Notes under the pieces: model-generated
Told to the model about the DNA's origin: nothing
Seen by the model: the letters and a program-made list of their open reading frames with translations, nothing else
The model's database searches: none
Part shown: positions 25,497-34,346 of the stretch, in pieces
Layout of the letters: every line of letters starts with the position of its first letter
How positions within the stretch are numbered: position 1 is the first letter of the stretch
Assembly (NCBI RefSeq): GCF_001942335.1
Contig: NZ_MKKH01000077.1
Coordinates: 52,936 to 116,935 of the forward strand
Origin: Cellulosimicrobium sp. CUA-896
GTDB lineage: Bacteria; Actinomycetota; Actinomycetes; Actinomycetales; Cellulomonadaceae
Length of the DNA stretch: 64,000 nt
Direction of reading: 5' to 3'
Translations under genes and position numbers: made by a program

Positions 25497-25580
25497 ACGC
25501 GGACGACTGAACGCGGCCGAGCCGGCGACTACGAGCCGGACGACCCACGTCCGGACGACCCACGTCCGGACGACCGGCCG
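25486..25580. repeat. Two tandem repeats at convergent gene ends
   Basis: CGGACGACTGAACG occurs twice back to back (25486-25499, 25500-25513), duplicating the CBS gene stop. CCGGACGACCCACGT occurs twice (25536-25565) plus a partial third copy, encoding the SSGRG repeats at the C-terminus of the minus-strand DUF421 protein. Both look like recent slippage. Confidence 0.8.
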
Positions 25581-26089
25581 CCGGACGAGGCGTCCTCCTC
25601 GAGCGCCGACCCGTCGCCGAGCTGATCCTGCGTGACCACGGACAGCGTGCCGTCGCTCTCGAGGACGACGAGCGCCACGAGGTCCAGGCCGCCGACCCCG
25701 TTGCTGCGCACCGCCTGCCGCACCTCCGACGCCGCGACACGGTTGCGGCGCATCGCGTCCTCGAGGAGACGGCCGTCGCGCAGGAGCACCGACGGGCTCG
25801 CCGTGACGACCGACCGCCCGCGCGCGAACCGGGTGGACGACCACGACACGAGCACCTGGAGCAGCACGAGCGTCAGGACCGCGGTCGCGCCCTCGGTCCA
25901 CGACACGTCGGAGGTGAGGAGGATCGTCGCGAGCACCGAGCCCAGCGCGACGGTCACGACGAGGTCGAACGCGTTGAGCTTCGCTAGGGTGCGCTTGCCC
26001 GTCACGCGCAGCACGAGGACGAGCCACACGTAGCCGGCCGTCCCCACGAGCACGACCCTCGCGACCTGCGACCACGCGTCGAACCACAC
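25529..26089 (-). CDS. DUF421 (YetF-like) membrane protein
   Basis: 186 residues from a GTG at 26089 with AAGGAG nine bases upstream. Three spans: VVLVGTAGYVWLVLVLRVTG, AFDLVVTVALGSVLATILL and GATAVLTLVLLQVLVSW. LRVTGKRTLAKLNAFDLVVT and the cytosolic domain with RSVVTASPSVLLRDGRLLEDAMRRNRV and EVRQAVRSNGV define DUF421. Function is unknown; family members affect spore or envelope traits in Bacillus. The tail is a low-complexity Ser/Gly/Arg repeat from the local 15-base tandem repeat. Confidence 0.92.
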   Translation of the reverse strand: MWFDAWSQVARVVLVGTAGYVWLVLVLRVTGKRTLAKLNAFDLVVTVALGSVLATILLTSDVSWTEGATAVLTLVLLQVLVSWSSTRFARGRSVVTASPSVLLRDGRLLEDAMRRNRVAASEVRQAVRSNGVGGLDLVALVVLESDGTLSVVTQDQLGDGSALEEDASSGGRSSGRGSSGRGSSGS

Positions 26090-26255
26090 GGCGGCGCTCC
26101 TTCCCTCGGCGTTCCACGGTCCGCCCCGGCCGGCCCGGACGGGGCGGCGGACCCGCCCACCGTGCGTCACCGCGGCACCGCTCGCCATGCGAGGTGCGCG
26201 CGGCGGTGCCTACGGTCCCGACGACCGGGAACGATTGACGAGGACGGCGAGACGG

Positions 26256-26872
26256 ATGACGGAGCACCAGGACGCGACCCGCGGCACCGGACCGACGGGC
26301 ACGGGGTCGACCGGGACGGGGGCGCGTGAGCACGACGGCGGCAGCAGCCCCTGGCGCACGTACGGGCGCTTCGCGGCGATGATCGCGACGTCGACCGTCG
26401 TCATGTTCGGCCTCACGTACACGAACGCGTTCGCCCTCGACCACGTGCGTTTCAGCGAGGAGCGCGTCTACATGGCGGTCCTCATGGGCTCGGCGATGGC
26501 GATCATCATGCTCGGGTTCATGTGGGGGCGCATGTACCGCGACGTGCGCGTCAACGTCGCGATCGTGCTCGTCGCGCTCGTGGTGGGCACCGGCGCGCTG
26601 GCGCTGTCGCGCTCGCAGGTCCTCGTCGACGACCGCGCGTACATGAAGGGCATGATCCCGCACCACTCGATCGCGATCCTCACGAGCGAGCGCGCCGACA
26701 TCGACGACGTGCGCGTGCGCCAGCTCGCCGACGAGATCATCGAGGCGCAGCGGCGCGAGATCGCCGAGATGGACTGGCTGATCGAGGACATCGCCGAGAA
26801 CGGCGTCGTGACGTCGCCGCTCGAGCGACGCAGCGGCCGGTGCCGGACTTCGGCCCGGGCGACGAGTCGTGA
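26256..26872 (+). CDS. DUF305-containing membrane protein (frame broken near 26830)
   Basis: ATG at 26256 with GGAC/GACGG upstream. The N-terminus is Thr/Gly-rich (residues 5-30), then three or four spans (FAAMIATSTVVMFGLTYT, VYMAVLMGSAMAIIMLGFMW, VNVAIVLVALVVGTGALAL). The DUF305 motif is YMKGMIPHHSIAI with a following ERADIDDVRVRQLADEII helix. The His pair of DUF305 proteins is thought to bind metal. The frame shifts after TSPLE: one added base gives ATQRPVPDFGPGDES to the stop at 26872, about 205 residues. Unrepaired, the frame would run into the reductase gene downstream. Confidence 0.87.
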
Positions 26873-26957
26873 CCGGGCGCTCGGGCGGGCCGCCGGACCC
26901 CGCGTTACGGTGGCGAGAGGTCGAGACGAGGCCGCCACGCCGTCGCGGAGGTACCCG

Positions 26958-27560
26958 ATGAAGGCCCTGTTCGTCAGCTGCACGCTCAAGAAGTCGCCCG
27001 AGCCGTCCAACACCGAGACCCTCGGCCGTGTGGTCGCCGAGTCGCTGCAGGACCGCGGCGTCGACGTCGAGCACGTGCGGCTCGTCGACCACGACGTGCC
27101 GCCCGGCGTCGTCACCGACCTCGGCGAGGGCGACGGCTGGCCCGCGATCCACGACAAGCTGCTCGAGTCCGAGATCCTCGTCGTGCTCACGCCGACGTGG
27201 CTCGCGCGGCCGTCGTCGATCGCGCAGCGCATGCTCGAGCGCATGGACGCGATGCTGTCCGAGGCGACCGACGACGGCACGCCGGTCGCCTACAACCGGG
27301 TCGCGGGCGTCGTCGTCACCGGGAACGAGGACGGGGCGCACCACGTCATCTCCGAGGTGTCCGGCGCGCTCGGCGACATCGGGTACACGATCCCCGGCCA
27401 GTCGTGGGTGTACTGGAACCAGGGCCCCGGTCCCGGACCGGACTACGTCCAGACCGGTCACGGCCACGAGTGGGCGCGCAGCACCGCGCAGCTCATGGCG
27501 CACAACCTGCACGCCGTGGCCACGGCGCTCGCCGAGCGCCCGGTGCCGCCGCCCTCCTGA
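26958..27560 (+). CDS. NAD(P)H-dependent FMN reductase / flavodoxin-like protein
   Basis: 200 residues from the ATG at 26958 with GGAGG nine bases upstream. The flavodoxin fold opens with ALFVSCTLKKSPEPSNTETLGR (phosphate-binding loop), then LESEILVVLTPTWLARPSSIAQRMLERMDAM, contacting the flavin, and VAGVVVTGNEDGAHHVISEVSGALGDIGYTIP. It is cytoplasmic and probably binds FMN as a dimer. The substrate is unknown; family members reduce quinones or flavins. Confidence 0.9.
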   Translation: MKALFVSCTLKKSPEPSNTETLGRVVAESLQDRGVDVEHVRLVDHDVPPGVVTDLGEGDGWPAIHDKLLESEILVVLTPTWLARPSSIAQRMLERMDAMLSEATDDGTPVAYNRVAGVVVTGNEDGAHHVISEVSGALGDIGYTIPGQSWVYWNQGPGPGPDYVQTGHGHEWARSTAQLMAHNLHAVATALAERPVPPPS

Positions 27561-27677
27561 CCTGCGACGGCGTCCGCGCGGCTCGGCGTGCGGGCGCCCC
27601 GGGCCCGTGCCAGCGTGGTCGGTGCCCGGGTCCAGCAGCGAGCCCGTCCAGCACGAGCGCGACCGGTGGAGGCGATC

Positions 27678-27965
27678 ATGGCTGACGAGTCCGAGACGAG
27701 GACGACGACCGACCACGACGAGATCCGCAGGTGGGTCGAGGAGAACGGCGGGTCCCCGGCGAGCGTGCGCGGTACCGAGAAGGGCGACGACGACGCGGGC
27801 GTCCTGCGCGTCGACTTCCCCGGCGGGGCCGGCGAGGACCAGCTCGAGCACGTGTCGTGGGACGACTGGTTCGCGAAGTTCGACGCGTCCGACCTCGCGT
27901 TCCTGTACCAGGCGCAACGGTCCGGCGGGGGCGGCAGCACCTTCTTCAAGCTCGTGCGCCGGTGA
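27678..27965 (+). CDS. Small conserved-looking hypothetical protein (95 aa)
   Basis: ATG at 27678 with GGAGGCGATC immediately upstream. The sequence has an acidic N-terminus (ESETRTTTDHDEIRRWVEENGG), then beta-like segments (VLRVDFPGG, LEHVSWDDWFAKFDASDLAFLYQ) and ends TFFKLVRR. Proteins of this pattern are widespread in bacteria and have sometimes been labelled branching-enzyme-like without support. The stop overlaps the epimerase start (GTGA), so it is co-translated with nucleotide-sugar genes. Confidence 0.8.
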   Translation: MADESETRTTTDHDEIRRWVEENGGSPASVRGTEKGDDDAGVLRVDFPGGAGEDQLEHVSWDDWFAKFDASDLAFLYQAQRSGGGGSTFFKLVRR

Positions 27966-28990
27966 GCGCCGCGACGTCGGCGCGCCCCGTGCGGCGCGCG
28001 GTGGTCACGGGCGGGGCCGGGTTCGTCGGCAGCCATCTCTGCGAGGCGCTCGTCGCGGCGGGCGCCGAGGTGGTGTGCGTCGACGACCTGTCCACGGGCG
28101 ACGAGCGCAACGTCGCCGCGCTGCTCGACGACCCGCGGTTCACGCTCGTGCGCCAGGACGTCTCCGCGGCGCTCGAGGTCCCCGATCCCGACCGGGTCGA
28201 CCTCGTGCTGCACCTCGCCTCGCCCGCCTCGCCCGTCGACTACCTGCGGCTGCCCGTGGAGACGCTGCTCGTCGGCTCGGCCGGGACCCGCCACGCGCTC
28301 GAGCTCGCCGAGCGGGCCGGCGCGCGGTTCGTCCTCGCGTCGACGTCCGAGGTGTACGGCGACCCCGAGGTCCACCCGCAGCGCGAGGACTACTGGGGCA
28401 ACGTCAACCCCGTCGGTCCCCGCAGCGTGTACGACGAGTCCAAGCGCTTCGCCGAGGCGATCACCACCGCGTACCGGCGCAGCCGCGGCGTCGACGCCGG
28501 CATCGTGCGCATCTTCAACACCTACGGCCCCCGCATGCGCGGCCACGACGGCCGCATGATCCCGACGTTCGTGCGCCAGGCGCTCGCGGGCGAGCCGCTC
28601 ACCGTGGCCGGCGACGGGTCGCAGACGCGCTCCGTCTGCTACGTCGACGACCTCGTCGAGGGGCTGCTCGCGTTCGCGGCGAGCGGGCACCCCGGGCCCA
28701 TGAACCTCGGCAACGCGACCGAGCTCACGGTCGAGCGGATCGCGCGCGACGTGCTCGCCGCCACGGGGTCCGACGCGCCGCTCGAACGGATCCCGCTCCC
28801 GGAGGACGACCCGCGACGCCGCCGACCCGACACCGCGCTCGCCGAGCGCGAGCTCGGCTGGCACGCCCGCACGTCGTGGCCCGACGGGCTCGCGCGCACC
28901 GTCGCGTGGTTCCGGTCGCGGCCCGACGAGCGCCCCGACGCACCCGACGAGGCCGAGCGCGCCGTCGTCGGGGCGGGTGAGCCGTCGTGA
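27962..28990 (+). CDS. NAD-dependent epimerase/dehydratase (UDP-glucuronate decarboxylase-like)
   Basis: 342 residues from a GTG overlapping the previous stop. Extended SDR: TGGAGFVGSHL cofactor loop, HLASPASPVDYLRLPVETL, STSEVYGDPEVHPQ, catalytic Tyr and Lys in YDESKRFAE, and NTYGPRMRGHDGRMIPTFVRQAL. These match UDP-xylose synthase (UXS/UDP-GlcA decarboxylase). The following gene encodes UDP-glucose dehydrogenase, overlapping by four bases, so together they would convert UDP-glucose to UDP-glucuronate and then UDP-xylose. A 4-epimerase role cannot be excluded. Confidence 0.9.
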   Translation: MSAATSARPVRRAVVTGGAGFVGSHLCEALVAAGAEVVCVDDLSTGDERNVAALLDDPRFTLVRQDVSAALEVPDPDRVDLVLHLASPASPVDYLRLPVETLLVGSAGTRHALELAERAGARFVLASTSEVYGDPEVHPQREDYWGNVNPVGPRSVYDESKRFAEAITTAYRRSRGVDAGIVRIFNTYGPRMRGHDGRMIPTFVRQALAGEPLTVAGDGSQTRSVCYVDDLVEGLLAFAASGHPGPMNLGNATELTVERIARDVLAATGSDAPLERIPLPEDDPRRRRPDTALAERELGWHARTSWPDGLARTVAWFRSRPDERPDAPDEAERAVVGAGEPS

Positions 28991-30387
28991 AGGTCTCCGT
29001 GCACGGCTGTGGCTACCTCGGGGCCGTGCACGCCGCCGCGATGGCGCACCTCGGGCACGACGTCGTGGGCGTCGACGTCGACGAGGCGAAGGTCGCCGCC
29101 CTGGGCGCCGGGCGCGCGCCGTTCTACGAGCCCGGCCTGCCGGACCTGCTCACGGACGGCACGACGCGCGGCGCGCTGCGCTTCTCCACCGACGCCGCCG
29201 ACGCCGCGGGTGCCGACGTGCACTTCCTGTGCGTCGGGACGCCCCAGTCCGCCGGCAGCGGTGTCGCCGACCTGCACCACCTCGACGCGGCGCTCGCGGC
29301 GCTGCGCCCGCACCTGCGGCCTGGCGACGTCGTCGTGGGCAAGTCGACGGTGCCCGTGGGCACGGCAGCGCGTCTCGCGGCGGAGCTGCCCGACGGCGTG
29401 CACCTCGCCTGGAACCCGGAGTTCCTGCGGGAGGGCCACGCGGTCGAGGACACGCTGCACCCGGACCGCCTCGTGTACGGCGTGCCGCGCGACGAGCCGG
29501 CCGGCCCGGGCACGGCGGACGACGCGCGCGAGCCCGCCGAGCGTCCGGCGCAGCGCCTCGACGCCGTCTACGCCCGCCTGCTCGCCGACGGCGTGCCGCG
29601 CGTCGTGACCGACTACGCGACCGCGGAGCTCGCGAAGGTCGCCGCCAACGCGTTCCTCGCCACCAAGGTCTCCTTCGCGAACGCGATGGCGGAGGTCTGC
29701 GAGGCCGCGGGCGGCGACGCGGTGGCGCTCGTCGGGACGATGTCCTACGACGCCCGCATCGGCGGCGACTACCTCGGCGTCGGGCTCGGCTTCGGCGGCG
29801 GCTGCCTGCCCAAGGACATCCGCGCGTTCGCCGCGCGCGCCGAGGAGCTCGGCGTGGGTCGCTCGGTCGCGTTCCTCGAGGAGGTCGACGCGATCAACGA
29901 GCGCTGCCGCGACCGCGCGGTCGAGCTCGTCCGGTCGGCGGGCGGCGGTCTCGCGGGCCGGCGCGTCGCCGTCCTCGGCGCGGCGTTCAAGCCCGACAGC
30001 GACGACGTGCGCTCCTCGCCCGCGCTCGACCTCGCGCGCCGCCTCGCGGGCGAGGGGGCGGACGTCGTCGTCACCGACCCGCAGGCGATCGCGCTCGCCC
30101 AGGCCGCGGCGCCCGAGCTGCGCTACGCGGCGGAGGTCGCGGAGGCGGTGACGGGCGCGGACGTCGTCGTGCTCGCGACCGAGTGGCCCGAGTACCGCGC
30201 GCTCGACCCGGCCGCGCTGGCCGGCGTCGCGCGGTCCGCGCGGCTCGTCGACACCCGCAACGCGCTCGACCTCGCCGCGTGGCGGGCCGCGGGCTGGGAC
30301 GCGCGGTCGCTGGGCGGCGCGCCGGTCGCGGTGCTCGACGGTCCCGCCCCCGACGTCGCACGCCCTGGCGAGGTCGTCACCGGCTGA
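28987..30387 (+). CDS. UDP-glucose 6-dehydrogenase
   Basis: 466 residues, GTG start in a GTGA overlap with the decarboxylase-like gene. The N-terminal Rossmann domain is VHGCGYLGAVHAAAMAHLGHDV, with VGTPQSAGSG and VGKSTVPVGTA; catalytic Cys lies in GFGGGCLPKDIRAF; Lys in ELAKVAANAFLATK; the C-terminal domain has AVLGAAFKPDSDDVRSSPAL. Four-electron oxidation of UDP-glucose to UDP-glucuronate, feeding the upstream decarboxylase. It has a 20-residue insertion (about 165-185, DEPAGPGTADDAREPAERP) compared with typical members. Confidence 0.93.
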   Translation: MKVSVHGCGYLGAVHAAAMAHLGHDVVGVDVDEAKVAALGAGRAPFYEPGLPDLLTDGTTRGALRFSTDAADAAGADVHFLCVGTPQSAGSGVADLHHLDAALAALRPHLRPGDVVVGKSTVPVGTAARLAAELPDGVHLAWNPEFLREGHAVEDTLHPDRLVYGVPRDEPAGPGTADDAREPAERPAQRLDAVYARLLADGVPRVVTDYATAELAKVAANAFLATKVSFANAMAEVCEAAGGDAVALVGTMSYDARIGGDYLGVGLGFGGGCLPKDIRAFAARAEELGVGRSVAFLEEVDAINERCRDRAVELVRSAGGGLAGRRVAVLGAAFKPDSDDVRSSPALDLARRLAGEGADVVVTDPQAIALAQAAAPELRYAAEVAEAVTGADVVVLATEWPEYRALDPAALAGVARSARLVDTRNALDLAAWRAAGWDARSLGGAPVAVLDGPAPDVARPGEVVTG

Positions 30388-30502
30388 CCCGGGCAGGTCC
30401 CCGGTGGCGCCCGGTGAAGAGCTGGGGCGGACGCCGGGCGGGCACGGGGTGGGAACGGCGGACGCCGCGGCGCCGCAGGCCAGGTGTCGGGACGATACGG
30501 GC

Positions 30503-32030
30503 GTGGACGACACCGCAGGGGAGCACGACGACGCACCCGTGCCGGACCCGCGCCCGGAGCGCCCGGCACGCCCCCCGTCGTCCCCGGGACCGCAGCGCCG
30601 GCGCCGGGTGTGCGCCGCGTCGCTCCGGGCGTCGCGGCCGGGCACGGCGTGTGGACCGGAGCGCTCCTGTCCGTCGTCGTCCTCGCGGGGCTCGGCCTCT
30701 TCTCCGCAGGCTCCGGCGGCGTCGAGGAGCGTCTCGTCGCGGCCGTCGCCCTCTCCGCTTGGCTCGGCGTGGTCTGGGTCCCGTTCACCGCGCTGTGGGG
30801 CGGCCTGGCCGGTCTCGCCGGGGGCGTCGCGGCGCGCCTCACCGACCGGTGGTGGGGACGGACGCCCGCTTGGCTGGTCGCCGCGGGCCCGGTGCTGGTG
30901 GCCGCGCTGGGTGGCGCCGCTGCCGGCTGGACCGTCTCGTCCGTGGCCGACGTCGGGCTGACGCCGGCGCTCGGCTCGACGTCGGGCGGCTCCGGCGCGC
31001 TCGTCGGCGCGGCGGCGGTGGCGTTCGAACGGCGGGGCGCTCGACGGGCGGCACGCTCCGGGCAGCCGCGACATCGGGCGTCCTCGCGGGCGTCACGGCC
31101 GTGCTCGTCGCCGTGGCGTGGCTGTGGACGGGGTGGGTGTCCCTGCGCGCTCAGCCGTGGGACTGGGGTGAGACCTACGGCCACCTGCTCGGCCGGGCGT
31201 CGAGCGAGGTCGGCTTCGCGAGCGGCGGGTTTCCGCCCCAGGGCTGGTGCCTCGGCGGCACCTCGGAGGTCGTGCCGACGCAGCCGGTGTGGCACGCGGT
31301 CCTCGCGGCCCTGCTCCTCACGGCGGCGTTCGTCGCCCTGGTCGCCCTGCTGGCGCGCAGCGTCGGCCCGTGGAGGTCGAGGACGGACCGGGTCGTCGCA
31401 CGCGTGGTGTTCGTCGTCGCGGTCGGCGCCGGTCTGGTGTGGGGCTGGTCCATCGCCACCGCGGTGCCGCCCGACGAGGCGTGGGACGACCTCGCCGCAC
31501 GGCGCGCCGCCGCTGCGCAGGACGCGGTGGATTCTGCGGCGGCGGCAGAGGCCGCGGCCGGCGTCGGCACGTCGGCCGACGCGAGCGCCGTGCCGACACC
31601 GCCGCCTGCGCCGGTGAGCGATGCCGCGGCGCGCGCGGACCTCGAGGTGCTGCGCGCCGCCGCTCAGGACGCCGGCGGGCCGGACCTGCTGTGGCCCCAG
31701 CCGCTCGGCGTCGTGGACGCCCCCTGCACGACCGCCGACGGGACGGCCGGCGTCCTCCCGTCACTCACCGGCCGGTTCACCACGCGCGACCTCGCGACCG
31801 CGACCGACAACCTCGACTTCCTGTCGATCACGCAGGCCAACGAGGACGTCGCCGAGCGGATCGTCCAGGCCTGGTCGCGGCACGGGCTCGGCACGCCCGA
31901 GCCCCTGCACGGCGAGTGGTGGCAGGGCCCGACGCCGGACGGCCGGACGACCGTCGAGATCGCGCACGTCGGCTTCGAGGAGGGCGTCGGCGCCGTGCGG
32001 GTCGACGCCGTGTGCACGACGCTCCCATGA
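30503..32030 (+). CDS. Membrane protein of unknown function (two frame breaks)
   Basis: The GTG at 30503 opens a Pro-rich N-terminus (DAPVPDPRPERPARPP). The next segment (about 30610-31040) has spans GALLSVVVLAGLGLFSA, LSAWLGVVWVPFTALWGGLAG and WLVAAGPVLVAALGGAAAGW. The last (31040-32030) has SGVLAGVTAVLVAVAWLW, VLAALLLTAAFVALVALLA and VVFVVAVGAGLVWGWSIA, an Ala-rich stretch and a soluble C-terminal domain with FLSITQANEDVAERIVQAWSRHGL. Frames change near 30605 and 31040, each consistent with one missing base; repaired length about 509. I recognise no family. Its stop overlaps an ATG of the DUF1016 frame. Confidence 0.7.
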
Positions 32031-32098
32031 CTGTCGTGGATGGTGAAAAGTTCGGTATGCCCGCTTCGAGTGTCGGTGGTAGCGGCCAGGATGCCCGC

Positions 32099-33157
32099 AT
32101 GACTGTGCCAGGACATGACATCGAGCCCGCCGGGTACGCCGAGATGTTGGCCGAGCTGAAGGCACGGGTGCGCGCGACGCGGTTCCGGGCCGCGCGGGCC
32201 GCGAACACCGAGGTGCTGCGCCTGTACTGGTCGGTGGGCCGCGACATCCTCGACCGGCAGCGCTCCGCGGGGTGGGGGAGCAAGGTCGTGACGAGCCTGG
32301 CGGCCGATCTGCAGCGTGAGTTCCCCGACCAGCGCGGCTGGTCGCGATCGAACCTGCTGTACATGCGGCGAGCGGCCGAGACCTGGCCGACCGAGGACGA
32401 GTTCGTCCACCACGTTGGTGGACGATTGCCGTGGCGGCACGTGACGGTGCTGCTCGACCGCGTCGACACCCGCGACGAGCGTGACTGGTACGCCGCACGG
32501 GCCGCGGAGGACGGCTGGTCCCGCGCGGTGCTCGAGCATCAGATCAAGGCCGACCTGCGCCGCGCCGTCGGTGCGGCGCCGACCAACTTCACCGTAGCGC
32601 TCGAGACGCCTGACTCGGAGCTCGCGCAGCAGCTCGTCAAGGACCCGTACGTGTTCGAGCACCTGGCCCTGGTCGAGCGCGTGGCGGAGCGGGACGTCGA
32701 GCAGGCGTTGATGGACCGCTTGCAGGACACGATGCTCGAGCTCGGCCGCGGCATGGCGTTCGTCGGACGTCAGGTGCGCCTGAGCGTGCCGGACGACGCG
32801 AGCGACCGTGTGGACGAGTTCTTCGTCGACCTGCTGTTCTTCCACGTCGAGCAGCTGCGCTACGTCGTCGTCGAGCTGAAGATCGGCGCGTTCGAGCCCG
32901 GGCACGTCGGCCAGCTCGGCACGTACGTCGCCATCGTCGACGACCAGCTCCGCCGCCCTGAGATCCACGCACCGACGATCGGGATCCTGCTGTGCACGGG
33001 CAAGACCGGGCCGACGGTGCGGTACGCCTTGGCGGGCACCAGGGCGCCTATCGCCGTCGCGGACTACCAGGGCCTGCCCGAGGACGCCCGTGGCGTGCTG
33101 CCGTCGGCGGCCGAGCTCGAGGCCGTCATCGAGGACGAGCTCGACCACGGCCACTGA
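32099..33157 (+). CDS. DUF1016 / PDDEXK nuclease domain protein (YhcG-like)
   Basis: 352 residues from the ATG at 32099; an earlier ATG at 32027 overlaps the upstream stop (ATGA) and would add 24 residues. The N-terminal DUF1016_N helical domain (EVLRLYWSVGRDILDRQRSAGWGSKVV, then FPDQRGWSRSNLLYMRRAAE) precedes a restriction-like nuclease core: EFFVDLLFFHVEQLRYVVVELK, containing D-x(n)-E-x-K, and PGHVGQLGTYVAIVDDQLR. This family often travels with restriction-modification or defence islands and may act as a nuclease or transposase-like accessory. No RM genes are beside it here. Confidence 0.92.
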   Translation: MTVPGHDIEPAGYAEMLAELKARVRATRFRAARAANTEVLRLYWSVGRDILDRQRSAGWGSKVVTSLAADLQREFPDQRGWSRSNLLYMRRAAETWPTEDEFVHHVGGRLPWRHVTVLLDRVDTRDERDWYAARAAEDGWSRAVLEHQIKADLRRAVGAAPTNFTVALETPDSELAQQLVKDPYVFEHLALVERVAERDVEQALMDRLQDTMLELGRGMAFVGRQVRLSVPDDASDRVDEFFVDLLFFHVEQLRYVVVELKIGAFEPGHVGQLGTYVAIVDDQLRRPEIHAPTIGILLCTGKTGPTVRYALAGTRAPIAVADYQGLPEDARGVLPSAAELEAVIEDELDHGH

Positions 33158-33323
33158 GCAGTCCGAACCGGTACGCGCAGCTGCCCTGCGCAGCTCGTCC
33201 GCGTGCCGGGTCGGCGGCGCTCGCCCTGCTCGGCGGGCGGACGCATGGCTCCCGGTCCGGACCGCTCACATGGGGGCCCGTCGGTTCGTCATAGTGGGGA
33301 CAGCACGAGGACGGGAGCGCGTG

Positions 33324-34280
33324 ATGACGCAGAGCGAGGCAGGTCAGGGACCAGGCTCCGATGCGGATGCTCGCGAGCAGCTGCCGGAGGTGTTCGACGA
33401 ACGGCGTCGGCTGCTCGCGATCGGGTACCGGATGCTCGGCACCCTCGCCGAGGCGGAGGACGCGGTCCAGGAGACGTACGTGCGCTGGTACCGCATGACC
33501 GACGCCGAACGTGCCGCGATCGCGAATCCGCAGGGGTGGCTCACCCGTGTCATGAGCCGCGTCTGCCTCGACGTCCTCGGCTCCGCCCGCGCTCGTCGGG
33601 AGCGCTACGTCGGGGAGTGGTTGCCGGAACCGGTGCCGGCCGACCTGTTCAGCGGCGCCCCGTCCCCGGCGCACCGGGCACCGACCGTGGACCCGCTGGA
33701 CCGGGTGACGCTCGACGACGAGGTCAGTACAGCGCTCCTCATCGTGATGGAGAGCATGACGCCTGCCCAGCGCGTCGCGTTCGTCCTGCACGACGTGTTC
33801 GCCGTGCCGTTCGACGAGATCGCCGCGGTCGTCGGGCGAAGCCCGGCAGCGGTCCGCCAGCTGGCGACCTCCGCGCGGCGACGGATCCGCGCGCACGACG
33901 CCCACCCACGGAACCGGCGGGAGCACGACGACGTGCTCGTCGCCTTCGCGGCGGCCGTCACCGGCGGCGACCTCGCCGCGCTGACCGGACTCCTCGACCC
34001 GTCGGTCACGCTCCGTTCCGACGGCGGCGGCGTGGTGACCGCGGCCCGTCGCCCCGTGCTCGGCGTCTCCAACGTCGCCCGCTTCATGCTCGGCGTGTTC
34101 CGGAAGCGACCGGGCATGGTCTTTGCCGAGCACCGCACGGGCGACGGCCTGGCCCTCGCCGCCATGGACGGTCGACGGCTTCGCGGCATCGTCAACGTCA
34201 AGGTCCGCGACGGGCGGATCACCGACGTCTGGATGCAGGTCAACCCCGACAAGCTGACCAGCTGGCGGACCAGCCTCTGA
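33324..34280 (+). CDS. sigJ: ECF41-family RNA polymerase sigma factor (SigJ-like) with SnoaL-type C-terminus
   Basis: 318 residues from the ATG at 33324. Sigma region 2 is RRRLLAIGYRMLGTLAEAEDAVQETYVRWYR; region 4 is AQRVAFVLHDVFAVPFDEIAAVVGRSPAAVRQLATSARRRI. The ECF41 hallmarks WLPEP (linker), DGGG and NPDKL (C-terminal SnoaL-like domain, about 205-318) are all present. In this family the C-terminal extension replaces a separate anti-sigma factor. Known neighbours are carboxymuconolactone decarboxylases, oxidoreductases or epimerases; here two NAD(P)-binding epimerase-like proteins follow, a good match. Confidence 0.95.
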   Translation: MTQSEAGQGPGSDADAREQLPEVFDERRRLLAIGYRMLGTLAEAEDAVQETYVRWYRMTDAERAAIANPQGWLTRVMSRVCLDVLGSARARRERYVGEWLPEPVPADLFSGAPSPAHRAPTVDPLDRVTLDDEVSTALLIVMESMTPAQRVAFVLHDVFAVPFDEIAAVVGRSPAAVRQLATSARRRIRAHDAHPRNRREHDDVLVAFAAAVTGGDLAALTGLLDPSVTLRSDGGGVVTAARRPVLGVSNVARFMLGVFRKRPGMVFAEHRTGDGLALAAMDGRRLRGIVNVKVRDGRITDVWMQVNPDKLTSWRTSL

Positions 34281-34346
34281 CCCTCGCAGGTCCCTGCCGG
34301 CCTCGTCAGGACACCGGCGCCACGAGCCGCGGGGAAAGGAACCGCC

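Noticed and set aside
23028..27917. Very long minus-strand open frame (about 1,629 codons), and similar long antisense frames at 855-2849, 44558-48598 and 45682-49428
   Set aside because: They run opposite to or through well-supported genes, have Arg/Ala/Gly-rich composition typical of shadow frames in high-GC DNA, and show no domain motifs outside the true genes they traverse.
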